64,000 bases of DNA from Acidihalobacter prosperus (GCF_000754095.2 NZ_JQSG02000001.1:419140-483139); one strand, 5' to 3'. Counted from the first letter of the stretch, positions 7,342 to 15,717 are shown. Translations and numbers: made by a program. The notes: generated by a model not told the origin, from the sequence alone.

Positions 7342-8538
7342 CTAGCTACTTTCCCTTTCCTCCCTTAATCTATCCAAATAGTCCGACCATGCCTGCATCA
7401 TTTCCCGCCTACCTTCAAGATGCGCCGTTCTGTTGTATGCGCGACCGTTGGGATCACGCACTGCATGTGCGAGTTGATGCTCAATCCAGTCAACGCGAAA
7501 GCCTAGCTTCTCATCAAGTACGGTTCGAGCCATGGCGCGGAACCCGTGTCCAGTTATATCGTTCTTGGTTGAATACCCCATTCTGCGTAATGCCTTGTTG
7601 ATGGTGTTGTCTGATATCGGATTTCTTGGTCCCCTCCCACTGAAAACGTAGATACCGCCACCCGTAAGCGGTCTAAGTTCGGAGAGAATTTCGAGGACTT
7701 GTGAGGAGAGGGGGACGACGTGATCCTGGCGCGTTTTCATCCGATTAGCAGGTATATCCCAACGTGCAGCATTCAAATCAAACTCTTTCCATTCAGCCAG
7801 GCGTAGTTCACTTGGTCTTAAAAAAACATGCGGAAGCATCCGAAGCGCAGCTTTGACTTGTAAGCTGCCCCGGTATGCATACATGTCCCGAAGTAGGGGG
7901 CCAATCTTCTCTGGATCGGTGATGCTTGCGAAGTGTTCGGGCTTCCAGGGGGTTAGTGCACCTTTAAGGTCAGAGGTTACGTCACGTTCAGCTCGACCTG
8001 TTGCAACTGCATATCGAAAGACCTGCCCACAGTTTTGTTTCGCTCTGTGAGCAGTCTCGACTACTCGCTCTTCAATCCGACGCAATACAGTCAGTAGTTC
8101 CTGAGGCTTGATGTCGGCTATGGCACGTCGGCCTATCCATGGGAATACATCGCGCTCGAAGCGACGCATGACCTTATTCGAATGATTTTTAGATTTGGTG
8201 GTCTGCCACTTCGCAAACCATTCCCGCGCTACTACCTCGAATGTGTTTCCATTTGACTCAACTTTGGCAAGCCTGGTGGCTTTACGATGCGCGCTCGGAT
8301 CGACACCAGTGGCGACTAGCTTTCTGGCCTCATCCCGGCGGTCACGAGCCAGTGCTAGGCTAATCTCGGGATATACGCCAAGAGAGAGGCGTTTTTCCCT
8401 GCCATCGTAGCGGTATTTGAAGCGCCACCATTTGCCGCCAGAAGGAGCAACTTCGAGATAGAGGCCTTTCTCGTCGGAGATTTTGTAAGCTTTGTCTTTG
8501 GGTTTGGCCTGCTTGATTCTGATGTCATTTAGCGGCAT
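7342..8538 (-). CDS. P4-type tyrosine integrase
   Basis: Protein of 398 aa, usual length for the family. Residues 1-90 form the N-terminal arm-binding domain typical of P4-like integrases (MPLNDIRIKQAKPKDKAYKI, GLYLEVAPSGGKWWRFKYRY, SLGVYPEISLALAR). The core-binding domain covers about 100-190. The catalytic domain contains RPSELRLAEWKEFD (first Arg), HVVPLSSQ, TGHGFRAMARTVLDE (H-x-x-R) and the terminal Tyr in GRAYNRTAHLEGR. It would integrate the island at the 3' end of the tRNA-Ala gene lying 165 bp upstream of its start. The frame is intact. Confidence 0.95.
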   Translation of the reverse strand: MPLNDIRIKQAKPKDKAYKISDEKGLYLEVAPSGGKWWRFKYRYDGREKRLSLGVYPEISLALARDRRDEARKLVATGVDPSAHRKATRLAKVESNGNTFEVVAREWFAKWQTTKSKNHSNKVMRRFERDVFPWIGRRAIADIKPQELLTVLRRIEERVVETAHRAKQNCGQVFRYAVATGRAERDVTSDLKGALTPWKPEHFASITDPEKIGPLLRDMYAYRGSLQVKAALRMLPHVFLRPSELRLAEWKEFDLNAARWDIPANRMKTRQDHVVPLSSQVLEILSELRPLTGGGIYVFSGRGPRNPISDNTINKALRRMGYSTKNDITGHGFRAMARTVLDEKLGFRVDWIEHQLAHAVRDPNGRAYNRTAHLEGRREMMQAWSDYLDRLREERESS

Positions 8539-8541
8539 TTG

Positions 8542-8597
8542 GGGGCAACTCCTTGGGCGCTTGGAGAGTTGCCCTCAATGTTGCCCCCAGTTGCCCC
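8542..8597. repeat. Clustered GTTGCCC repeats between integrase and tRNA
   Basis: GTTGCCC occurs at 8568-8574, 8580-8586 and 8590-8596, the last two one helical turn apart, and its complement GGGGCAAC is at 8542-8549. Short spaced repeats between an integrase start and its tRNA are what arm-type integrase or excisionase sites look like. Function is inferred from position only. Confidence 0.4.
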
Positions 8598-8637
8598 AAG
8601 ATGACAAGGGACTACATGAGGCAACGTGAGACAAAGA

Positions 8638-8670
8638 AAAAGCCGCATAGCTAGTAACTATGCGGCTTTT
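8638..8670 (-). terminator. Strong terminator after tRNA-Ala
   Basis: AAAAGCCGCATAG (8638-8650) pairs perfectly with CTATGCGGCTTTT (8658-8670) around a 7-nt loop. The stem is flanked by A-run and T-run, so it can stop transcription in both directions. It ends the tRNA-Ala transcript and insulates the integrase. Confidence 0.8.
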
Positions 8671-8702
8671 GAGACGCCAAGAGATGGCGTGAGACTGTTT
8701 GA

Positions 8703-8778
<76 letters not shown>

Positions 8779-9014
8779 ATCAAGGTCGCGCATTGTAATG
8801 CCAAATTCGGGCGGTGACTAGCCCCATGGCGGGACAGCGCGCAATCCGATACTGTGGCGGGCACTCATGAAGGCGCGCCTGTCCGGCCTCAAGAATGACC
8901 GTTGCGGCGCCGATATCCTGGGCAGGGTCTACGGGGCCGCAAGGCGCGTAAACCGCACGATCAATCATAACAATAGCGCGCGATTGCGCGACGGCTGAGG
9001 AGAACGACGCGATC

Positions 9015-10289
9015 ATGCATTTCATCCGGGAAAGCATCCGCAACAAACTGATTTTGATCACGGGCCTGGCGACCGCGATGCTGCTCGCGGCTTCCGTCTA
9101 TGGCCTGTGGGTTTCCTGGTCGGGCAGCGAAGCGGTCCGACAGCAGCTGTCCGGCGTTCAGACGATCGATACGACGGGTGTCCAGCATCTGCTGCAGGTG
9201 GCCGGCAGCATGCGTTGGCACATCGAATTGAGTTTTTGGCTGATGGGGCTGGCCGTGGCCATTTCCTTCGTGTGGTTCATGGCAGTACTCGAGGCGACCA
9301 TCGTGCGGCCGGCGAGAGTCCTGGTGGGCGATCTCGAGCGTATGGCCAGTGGCGATTTCACCCGGCCGGTGACGTCGCGCACCCGGGATGAGCTGGGTCG
9401 CATCGCAGGTGCGGCGGCCAGCGTGCAGTCGGCGCTAGGCGATATCATCCGCCAGATGCGCAGCGCCGGCGACGAGGTTTGCCGTTCGGTGATCGATCTC
9501 AAGGGCATCACCGAAAGCACCAACGATGAATTGTCCAGGCAGGACGCGGAGACGGGCCAAGTGGCCGCCGCGATGAATCAGATGGCCGCCACCAGTCAGG
9601 AAGTGTCGCGCAGCGCCATGGAGACCGCCGACGCCACGCACAGCGCGCAGGAACTGTCGCACCAGGGCGCGCTGGCATCAACCACCGCGATTACCAGCAT
9701 CGATATGCTGAGCCAGCGTGTGGTGAAGGCCACTGAGGTGATCCAGCGGGTCGAATCGCAGACCGAGGACATCAGCAAGATCCTTGAGGTGATCACCCTG
9801 ATCACGGAGCAGACCAACCTACTTGCACTCAATGCGGCCATCGAGGCCGCCCGAGCCGGGGAACAGGGGCGCGGTTTTGCGGTGGTGGCCGACGAGGTGC
9901 GTTCGCTCGCGAACCGTACGCAGTCATCGACTGCCGAGATCCAGGGCATGATCGAGCGTCTGCAGGGTGGAGCCAGGGAAGCGGTCTCGGTGATGGAAGG
10001 GGTGCGGGAGGAAGCCGGCAACAGCGAGGGGCAGGTGGAAGCCGCCGCGATCTCCTTGGCCGAGATAGCTGAAGCGATCAAGACCATCGACCGGATGTCG
10101 ACGCAGATCGCGACGGCGGCCGAAGAGCAGAGCGCCGTCGCGGAGGAGGTCAATCGAAGCCTGAGTTCGATCAGCGAGGGCACCCGCGTCGCCCGTGCCA
10201 GCGCCGGGAATGCGGCCGAGCAGAGTGCCAGGCTGGAGGATCTGGCCGGTCAGGTGCGCAAGGCCATCTCGCGCTTCAGGCTGGACTGA
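9015..10289 (+). CDS. Methyl-accepting chemotaxis protein
   Basis: Inner-membrane chemoreceptor of 424 aa. A membrane segment near residues 12-32 and another near 71-93 enclose only about 38 periplasmic residues, too few for a normal ligand domain. A HAMP domain follows (about 93-147, [22 protein letters not shown]), then a cytoplasmic coiled coil with the signalling tip [20 protein letters not shown] near residues 270-290, which contacts CheA/CheW. The start is supported by GAGGAGA at 8997-9003. No che genes are in the window. With so small a periplasmic part it may sense an internal or membrane-linked state, as redox/energy receptors do. Confidence 0.92.
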   Translation: MHFIRESIRNKLILITGLATAMLLAASVYGLWVSWSGSEAVRQQLSGVQTIDTTGVQHLLQVAGSMRWHIELSFWLMGLAVAISFVWFMAVLEATIVRPARVLVGDLERMASGDFTRPVTSRTRDELGRIAGAAASVQSALGDIIRQMRSAGDEVCRSVIDLKGITESTNDELSRQDAETGQVAAAMNQMAATSQEVSRSAMETADATHSAQELSHQGALASTTAITSIDMLSQRVVKATEVIQRVESQTEDISKILEVITLITEQTNLLALNAAIEAARAGEQGRGFAVVADEVRSLANRTQSSTAEIQGMIERLQGGAREAVSVMEGVREEAGNSEGQVEAAAISLAEIAEAIKTIDRMSTQIATAAEEQSAVAEEVNRSLSSISEGTRVARASAGNAAEQSARLEDLAGQVRKAISRFRLD

Positions 10290-11030
10290 TCAGAGGCTCA
10301 AACGCTTGAACAGCCGCTCCGGGATCTGGCGGATGATCCACAGGATGCCGAACCAGAACCAGGGCGTGTAGATCACGTCGCGGCGGCGCCTCAGGCCGCG
10401 CATGATGTCGGACGCCACCGCTTCCGGCGAGGCCACCAGAAACAGTCCGGGCAGGCCATAGGTCATCGCGGTGTCGACGAAACCCGGCTTGACGGTCATC
10501 ACGTGAACGCCGGCGCGGTAGAGGCGATTGCGCAGACCTTGCAGGTAGAGTGCGAAACCGCCTTTGGACGCGCCGTAGATGTAGTTGCTCTGGCGGCCGC
10601 GGTCGCCGGCGACCGAACCGATGCCCACGATGAAACCGCCACCCTTGGCCTCCAGCCTGCGTGCGCATCGATTGAGAAATAGAGCGGGGGCGGTGAAGTT
10701 GACCGCGAAGACCCGAGCGGCCAGATCGTCATCCTCGCGCGCCTGTGGCCAGTCGCCCAGTAGACCGCTGGCCATCACCACACCACCGAATCCGCCCAGG
10801 GTTTCATCCGCTGCCGCGAGCAGATTTTCGTGGCTGTTCGTGTCGGCAATATCGTGAGAGCCGAAAGCGGTCCGCACGCCAAAGCGCACATGGAGATCGG
10901 CGGCAAGACGGGCCAGTTCGTCGGCATCGCGGGCCGCGAGATAAAGGTCGTGGCCAGCCGCGGCGAGTGCGCGCGCAAGAGCGCGGGCGATCGCGGAGGT
11001 GGCGCCGATGATCAGTACGGGTTCAGTCAT
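10290..11030 (-). CDS. Short-chain dehydrogenase, DprE2-like reductase
   Basis: Protein of 246 aa. The Rossmann motif is IIGATSAIARALA (residues 6-18), NFTAPALF is the mid-chain Asn region, and the active site is GSVAGDRG...YGASKGG (Ser, Tyr-x3-Lys). DprE2 of mycobacteria reduces the 2-keto intermediate of decaprenyl-phosphate ribose to decaprenyl-phosphate arabinose with NADH. The gene overlaps the DprE1-like gene by 8 bp, exactly the partnership seen in the arabinan pathway. The C-terminus is hydrophobic and basic (WFWFGILWIIRQIPERLFKR), consistent with membrane association near a polyprenyl substrate. The specific assignment rests on context as much as sequence. Confidence 0.8.
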   Translation of the reverse strand: MTEPVLIIGATSAIARALARALAAAGHDLYLAARDADELARLAADLHVRFGVRTAFGSHDIADTNSHENLLAAADETLGGFGGVVMASGLLGDWPQAREDDDLAARVFAVNFTAPALFLNRCARRLEAKGGGFIVGIGSVAGDRGRQSNYIYGASKGGFALYLQGLRNRLYRAGVHVMTVKPGFVDTAMTYGLPGLFLVASPEAVASDIMRGLRRRRDVIYTPWFWFGILWIIRQIPERLFKRLSL

Positions 11031-12384
11031 CGGGGATACTCAACCGCCGGGCCAGCGCGGAAACGAAACGGTTTTCAGGATCCAGGCGACGCTTGACCTG
11101 CAGCCATTCGCGATAGCGCGGGTACATGCTGCGGAATCGATCGCCGTCGAGACAGGCATCCTTGGCGAGATAGACGCGGCCGCCATGTGCCAAGGTGATG
11201 GCATCGAGTTCGGCGCACAGGTGCAGTGCTTGTTCGCCAAAAAGGGGCAAGTCCATGGCCAGGGTGTAGCCGGCGCGCGCAAACCCCAGTGGGGCCGGCC
11301 CGGCCTTGCCCATACGTTTGAGAACGGCGAGGAAAGGCGAGAGACCGGCGCTTTGCAGGCGCGCCAGCAATGCGCGCAGGCCGTTGTCTGCGGTGTCATC
11401 CGGCAGCACGCACTGGTACTGCACGAAGCCGCTCCGGCCGTAGAGACGATGCCAGTTGCCGAGCGTATCCAGCGGGTAGAAGAAGCGACGGTAGTCGAGC
11501 AGGCGGGCTTCCGTGCCGCCACGCAGGTTTGCGCGGTAATACAGCGCGTTGAAGGCGGAGACGGTATGGCGGTTGAGCAGTCCGCGGGGCAGATCGAAGG
11601 GGAGGGATCTGACGGCTCTTGCCGGCGGACTGAGCGCATGCCTCCGCCATGCGGCCGGTAGGCTTTCCAGGGGGGCGTGGTGTCCGCGCATGAGAATGCC
11701 GCGGCCGCCGCGCAGGCAGTCGATCCAGGCCACGGTGTAGTCATCGTCGTACTCGGGGTCGGCCAGCCGGGCCATCAAGGTCTGCAGGTCGCGCGCAGGA
11801 TGGTGACGCGTTTCGATGTAGCCGGTTTCCACGCGCTTGAGGCGCAGGGCGACTTCGCCGATCAGGCCGGTGAGTCCCATGCCTCCGGTGGTGGCGTGGA
11901 ATTCGTCCGGCGTTTTCGTGCGGTCCAGCCAGTGGGCCTGCCCATGTGCGTCGATCAGGCTCAGGCCGTCCACGTACGCGGAAAAGCTGCCTTCATGATG
12001 ATGATTCTTGCCGTGCACATCGCTGGCCACGCAGCCGCCGAGGGTGACGTGGCGCGTGCCCGGCGTCACGGACGGGAACCAACCCTGTGGTAACAGGCAT
12101 TCAATCAGGGCCTGCAGGGTGAGCCCGGCTTCGGCGCGCAACAGCCCGCTTCGCGGGTCGAAGTCGAGGATGCGATCGAGCCGGAGCATATCCACCACCC
12201 GTCCGTCGCCGTCAAGGGCGGCATCGCCGTAGCTGCGGCCACAGCCGCGCGCGATCAGGGGCGTGTCGTCGGCAAGCACCACCTTCTCGAGCAGGCGATA
12301 GCGCTCGGGACGGAGCACCGGTGCCTCGCGTCGAGGGTATTGTGCCCAGCCGGTCAGTGTCTGGATGCTCTGTGCGCTCGTCAT
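11023..12384 (-). CDS. FAD-dependent oxidase, DprE1-like
   Basis: Protein of 453 aa. An N-terminal FAD_binding_4 domain shows RGCGRSYGDAAL and the DprE1-type stretch DVHGKNHHHEGSF near residue 120. The C-terminal ALO-type domain ends KDACLDGDRFRSMYPRYREW..KRRLDP, close in pattern to mycobacterial DprE1. DprE1 oxidises C2 of decaprenyl-phosphoryl-ribose, the first half of its epimerisation to arabinose. It sits between the glycosyltransferase (4-bp overlap) and the DprE2-like reductase (8-bp overlap), so the three are translationally coupled. A plain sugar oxidase is the alternative; the HGKNHH motif and the neighbours favour DprE1. Confidence 0.85.
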   Translation of the reverse strand: MTSAQSIQTLTGWAQYPRREAPVLRPERYRLLEKVVLADDTPLIARGCGRSYGDAALDGDGRVVDMLRLDRILDFDPRSGLLRAEAGLTLQALIECLLPQGWFPSVTPGTRHVTLGGCVASDVHGKNHHHEGSFSAYVDGLSLIDAHGQAHWLDRTKTPDEFHATTGGMGLTGLIGEVALRLKRVETGYIETRHHPARDLQTLMARLADPEYDDDYTVAWIDCLRGGRGILMRGHHAPLESLPAAWRRHALSPPARAVRSLPFDLPRGLLNRHTVSAFNALYYRANLRGGTEARLLDYRRFFYPLDTLGNWHRLYGRSGFVQYQCVLPDDTADNGLRALLARLQSAGLSPFLAVLKRMGKAGPAPLGFARAGYTLAMDLPLFGEQALHLCAELDAITLAHGGRVYLAKDACLDGDRFRSMYPRYREWLQVKRRLDPENRFVSALARRLSIPDD

Positions 12385-13928
12385 CGACTGTCGAAATAGC
12401 GTTGGGTAAAAGGGCAGGACCCGACGGGCAGCCAGCCGGGAAAGTGATAATAGCGTTCGCGTATCTGCGTCAGTATCGTGCGCCGGTAGGCCGGGTAGCG
12501 GAAGCCGTCTCCGAGGATCAGGCTGATCGGCGCACCGTCGATCTCCACGACGCGTTTTTCGACGTGTGCGAAGTAGGGGGCATAAACCGAGGCTGGCAGA
12601 TTGTTGGTGCTGATCAGGAGTACGTTGCGTCCGTTCCAGTGCATGAAATCGGTCAGCACGTCGTCCTCGCGGCCGTGATCCGAGCCGCTGCCGAAGACGG
12701 CGAAATGACGGCCGGTGTGATACTCCAGTATGGCCGCGGAGGCATAGCCGCGCGTGGCCAGATGACGTCCCTTGGCATACGGCTCCGCGGCCTGCCAGAT
12801 ACGCTCGGTCTGCGTGCCGAGGACGACCATGGGGTAGTTCTTGCCGGTAAAGCGCAGGTCATGCACGGGCAGGGCGAGCAGGGTGCCTAGGAGCAACACA
12901 TGCAACAGCGAGAACACGGTCATGAAGCGCAGGCTTTGGCGATGCGAGCGCCCGTCGGCGAGCGCGCCGAAGAGTACGAAGACGAAGGGATAGAAGCCCA
13001 GCAGCCAATGCAGCCCGATCACGTTCTTGAACGACAGCAGCCCGAACAGCAGCAAGGGGACGCCCGCGAACACGGCAAACCCGCCGACCAGCGGCTCGCG
13101 GATGCGCGCAAGCAGCGCGACCCGTGCGCGAAAGAGTCCCAGCAGCAGCGGCGGGGTGATCAGGTAGAGCAGGGTCAACAGGTACAGCGGTGGCCCGGAG
13201 GGTGTGAATCCCTTGTGGGTACGGTTGGACAGATTGAACAGGAAGTTGTCCCAACAGTGCTCGTAGTTCCAATAGAGGTTGATCGCGAACAGCGCCGCGC
13301 TGATGGCGACGATCAGGAGCAGACCGATGAAAGCCTTGGCGCGGCGATCGATCAGCAGCCAGTACGCCGCAATGGCGATGGCCATCAGGCCCTCGAAGTA
13401 TTTCGAGAGCATGCCGAGGCCGACGGCCACGCCTGCCAGGGCGTAGTCGCGCAGGTGTCCGTTCAGACTGGCGCGGTAGCAGGCCCAGCCGCTCAGGAAA
13501 ATGAACAGGATCACCGGCGTGTCGGTGGTGATGAATACGTTGTAGAGGCTGACCGGGGAGATCAGGAACAAGGTCGCGGTCCAGTAGGCCATGGGGCCCG
13601 TGCGCGGACGCAGGATACGCATGATGCCCCAGGCCATGACGGGGCTGAGCAGTATGGCCGGCATGCGCAGCCACCATTCGGCTTTGCCGAGTGCGAGTAG
13701 GGCGGTGAGCCACCAGCCGACCATCGGAGGATGGTCGTAATAGCCCAGTGCGGGATGCATGCCCCAGACCACGAAATAGGCCTCGTCGCCGGTCATCGGC
13801 AGGACCGCGGCGAACAGAACCCTTAGAATGAGCGTCCCCGCCAAGGCGGCATAAAACACCCGGCGCGCCGACGGCGTTGCCGGATCATTCAGACCATGGA
13901 TTCCATCGCCGGACATGCGTGCATACAT
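12381..13928 (-). CDS. GT39-type membrane glycosyltransferase
   Basis: Protein of up to 515 aa with about ten hydrophobic segments. GDEAYFVVWGMHPALGYYDHPPMVGWW near residues 48-74 carries the periplasmic acidic motif of ArnT/PMT-type enzymes, which take sugars from polyprenyl phosphates on the outer face of the membrane. In this locus the donor would be a polyprenyl-phosphate arabinose made by its neighbours; the acceptor is unknown. The start is uncertain. ATG 13928 would overlap the divergent UbiA-type gene, ATG 13916 shares bases with its start codon, and GTG 13859 would leave room for a shared promoter. None has a clear ribosome-binding site. Confidence 0.85.
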   Translation of the reverse strand: MYARMSGDGIHGLNDPATPSARRVFYAALAGTLILRVLFAAVLPMTGDEAYFVVWGMHPALGYYDHPPMVGWWLTALLALGKAEWWLRMPAILLSPVMAWGIMRILRPRTGPMAYWTATLFLISPVSLYNVFITTDTPVILFIFLSGWACYRASLNGHLRDYALAGVAVGLGMLSKYFEGLMAIAIAAYWLLIDRRAKAFIGLLLIVAISAALFAINLYWNYEHCWDNFLFNLSNRTHKGFTPSGPPLYLLTLLYLITPPLLLGLFRARVALLARIREPLVGGFAVFAGVPLLLFGLLSFKNVIGLHWLLGFYPFVFVLFGALADGRSHRQSLRFMTVFSLLHVLLLGTLLALPVHDLRFTGKNYPMVVLGTQTERIWQAAEPYAKGRHLATRGYASAAILEYHTGRHFAVFGSGSDHGREDDVLTDFMHWNGRNVLLISTNNLPASVYAPYFAHVEKRVVEIDGAPISLILGDGFRYPAYRRTILTQIRERYYHFPGWLPVGSCPFTQRYFDSR

Positions 13929-14799
13929 CAGACTGCTTCGACCCCATCAGTGGACCAAAAACCTGTTCGTGTTCACTGGCATCGTGTTTTCTCACCGCTG
14001 GGGCGAGGCGGGCCTATGGTATCAGGTCATTTCTGCCGCAGTGGCGTTTTCGTTGGCATCCAGCGGGATTTACGCGATCAACGATGTGGCCGACCGGGAG
14101 CAGGATCGCGCCCATCCGCGCAAGCGCCGGCGGCCCGTGGCCAGCGGTGCGGTTTCGCCGTTGCAGGCGCTGATCGTCGGTGCGGGCTGTCTGGCGCTGG
14201 CACTGGCACTGGTGGCGCAGGTGTCACTGGTCGCATTCTGGCTGCTGACGGCCTACATCCTCATGAACGGCGCCTATTCGTTCCGCCTCAAGCATGTCGT
14301 CGTGCTCGATATTTTCATCATCGCCGCCGGCTTCATGTTGCGTCTGCTGGTCGGCACGGAAGGTGTGGGCATCGAGCCCTCGCGTTGGCTGTTGCTGTGC
14401 GGTTTCATGCTGACCCTGTTCCTCGGGGCGGCCAAGCGCCGGGCCGAGCTGATGGAGATCGCCGGCCGCGACGAGGAGTCGGCCGGTCGGCACCATGGCC
14501 AGCGCCGTGTGCTTGACGACTACACGCCGGCGCTGCTGGATTTGATCCTCGGCATTACCGCGACCGCCAGCATCATCACCTACGGGCTCTACACCATGAG
14601 TCCCGAGGTCATCCGTATCCAGGGTACCGCCAATCTGATCTACAGCCTGCCTCTCGTAATCTACGCGCTGTTCCGTTATCTGTACCGGCTCTATGGCCAT
14701 GGCAGCGGCGGCGACCCGTCCACCGACTTGTTCCGCGATCCCCACCTGCTGGCGGTTGGGCTGTTGTGGGTCGTCGTCACGCTGGCACTGCTGAGTTGA
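13915..14799 (+). CDS. UbiA-type polyprenyl-phosphate phosphoribosyltransferase
   Basis: Membrane protein of 294 aa. MRAYIRLLRPHQWTKNLFVF is the typical start of the decaprenyl-phosphate phosphoribosyltransferase group. The prenyl-phosphate/Mg motif is NDVADREQDRAHPRKRRRP near residues 58-76, and LFLGAAKRRAEL near 165 is a family marker. The enzyme transfers 5-phosphoribose from PRPP to a polyprenyl phosphate, the committed step to lipid-linked D-arabinose. It is divergent from the DprE1/DprE2-like genes that would use its product. A phosphatase for the 5-phosphate is not present nearby, as is often so. Other UbiA roles (quinone, heme) are less likely given these motifs. Confidence 0.85.
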   Translation: MRAYIRLLRPHQWTKNLFVFTGIVFSHRWGEAGLWYQVISAAVAFSLASSGIYAINDVADREQDRAHPRKRRRPVASGAVSPLQALIVGAGCLALALALVAQVSLVAFWLLTAYILMNGAYSFRLKHVVVLDIFIIAAGFMLRLLVGTEGVGIEPSRWLLLCGFMLTLFLGAAKRRAELMEIAGRDEESAGRHHGQRRVLDDYTPALLDLILGITATASIITYGLYTMSPEVIRIQGTANLIYSLPLVIYALFRYLYRLYGHGSGGDPSTDLFRDPHLLAVGLLWVVVTLALLS

Positions 14800-14810
14800 A
14801 TGCCGTCCGG

Positions 14811-14854
14811 CACCAAAGATACGCGCGGCGAATCTTCGGCGCGCCACTTTGGTG
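14811..14854. repeat. Long hairpin between the UbiA-type gene and the sRNA promoter
   Basis: CACCAAAG (14811-14818) pairs with CTTTGGTG (14847-14854), with further GCGCG/CGCGC pairing inside. It follows the UbiA-type stop codon by 11 bases. It lacks a T-run, so it may be a Rho-type or processing end. Lying 55-100 bp upstream of a sigma-54 promoter, it could also be an activator site. Confidence 0.45.
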
Positions 14855-14908
14855 CAATAAGTGTCACTCAAGGCGGTGGATTGCTCGAATCCTGCCGGTT
14901 TTCAGGTT

Positions 14909-14924
14909 TGGCACGGTCTCTGCA
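14909..14924 (+). promoter_or_regulatory. Sigma-54 promoter
   Basis: TGGCACGGTCTCTGCA keeps the invariant GG (14910-14911) and GC (14922-14923) with the required 10-nt separation, and matches the RpoN consensus TGGCACG-N4-TTGCA at all but one position. Transcription is expected to start near 14935, at the base of a strong hairpin, and no protein frame follows. Confidence 0.7.
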
Positions 14925-14934
14925 TTACTACGAC

Positions 14935-15006
14935 CAGGATCAAAGTTATGCCTTGATCCTGGTCGACTCCTCCTGCTTCTGGGGCGCCATTGGCGCCCCT
15001 TTTTTT
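14935..15006 (+). ncRNA. Candidate sigma-54-dependent small RNA
   Basis: A transcript from the sigma-54 site would be about 72 nt. Its 5' part is a stem in which CGACCAGGATCAA (14931-14943) is exactly complementary to 14953-14965 with a 9-nt loop; the first few bases of the left arm may precede the start. A single-stranded linker, ACTCCTCCTGCTTCT (14966-14980), follows, then a terminator hairpin with a T7 tail. The CUCCUCCU linker is complementary to Shine-Dalgarno sequences, as in C-rich-loop trans-acting sRNAs. No start codon with a ribosome-binding site lies inside. I do not recognise a named family. Confidence 0.55.
14981..15006 (+). terminator. Rho-independent terminator of the candidate sRNA
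   Basis: GGGGCGCC (14981-14988) pairs with GGCGCCCC (14992-14999) around ATT, followed by seven T residues (15000-15006). A very strong intrinsic terminator. Confidence 0.85.
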
Positions 15007-15087
15007 ATTATTTATTCAATGAGATGCCCCCTTTCGCATAACATGGGCGCTCGTGGTTCTGACTTAGCCGGGTTGCGCGGCTTGGGC

Positions 15088-15399
15088 TCAGCCTGCGGCT
15101 GACAAGGCTGCGGGGCCGAGATGAAGCGCATAGGCGATCCAGCCGAGGCTCAACAGGATCAACGGAAAGATCGTCCAGGGCGTAATGAGGCGACGGAAGA
15201 TCGCGCTTGCGGGACGATATCCAAGGCCATAGATGAAACCGCCCGCGGCGGCCAGTGTGGCAAGCGCGAACAGTGGCTCGCGAATGCCCTCGCCCGAGAA
15301 GGCGATCGTCCACGGATAGGACATGACCAACAGCGCAACCGCGGCGCCGCCACACAAGGCGATGCCATTACTCAGGCGTGCAAGGGTTTGAGGCGACAT
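15088..15399 (-). CDS. ybgE: Cyd operon protein YbgE
   Basis: Protein of 103 aa with three predicted membrane segments (about 12-30, 42-60, 74-95). Composition and position at the end of the cyd operon fit the YbgE family (Cyd_oper_YbgE), an accessory inner-membrane protein of cytochrome bd whose exact role is unclear. The sequence FSGEGIREPLFALATLAAAGGFIYGLGYRP is typical of the group. It follows the CydX-like gene by 75 bp on the same strand. Confidence 0.75.
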   Translation of the reverse strand: MSPQTLARLSNGIALCGGAAVALLVMSYPWTIAFSGEGIREPLFALATLAAAGGFIYGLGYRPASAIFRRLITPWTIFPLILLSLGWIAYALHLGPAALSAAG

Positions 15400-15474
15400 G
15401 GGTGACCGGCATCATGGGGTTGAGTCGGGATGCGGGCCCGCTCCGCCGGGCCCGCCGCGCACATCCGTGCTGTA

Positions 15475-15669
15475 CTAGTGTTCGCCGCGACCCTCTCCGG
15501 ATTGGCGGGCCTCGATCTGCGTGTCGAGCAGGACGCCGCCGGCGGCCGAAATCAGCACGATCATGACCGTACCGACGATCCAGGCAAAATACCAGGGTCC
15601 GTAATCGCCGATGATGACCGTGACGAATATCAGCAGCAGGGCGAGCAGTGTGTAGACGAGATATCGCAT
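15475..15669 (-). CDS. cydX: CydX-like small subunit with extra N-terminal membrane segment
   Basis: Protein of 64 aa, against about 37 for usual CydX. The part PWYFAWIVGTVMIVLISAAG (residues 25-44) carries the WYFAWI(V/L)G signature by which CydX packs against CydA. In front of it is an additional hydrophobic segment, RYLVYTLLALLLIFVTVII, so the peptide would cross the membrane twice. The tail EARQSGEGRGEH is polar. It sits 48 bp after cydB in the operon. CydX stabilises the heme sites of cytochrome bd. The extension might replace another small subunit; that is inference. Confidence 0.75.
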   Translation of the reverse strand: MRYLVYTLLALLLIFVTVIIGDYGPWYFAWIVGTVMIVLISAAGGVLLDTQIEARQSGEGRGEH

Positions 15670-15717
15670 GATTTGGTTTCCCCTGTAGGTGTCGTATCGG
15701 CGGGTGCCGCAGCCGCC

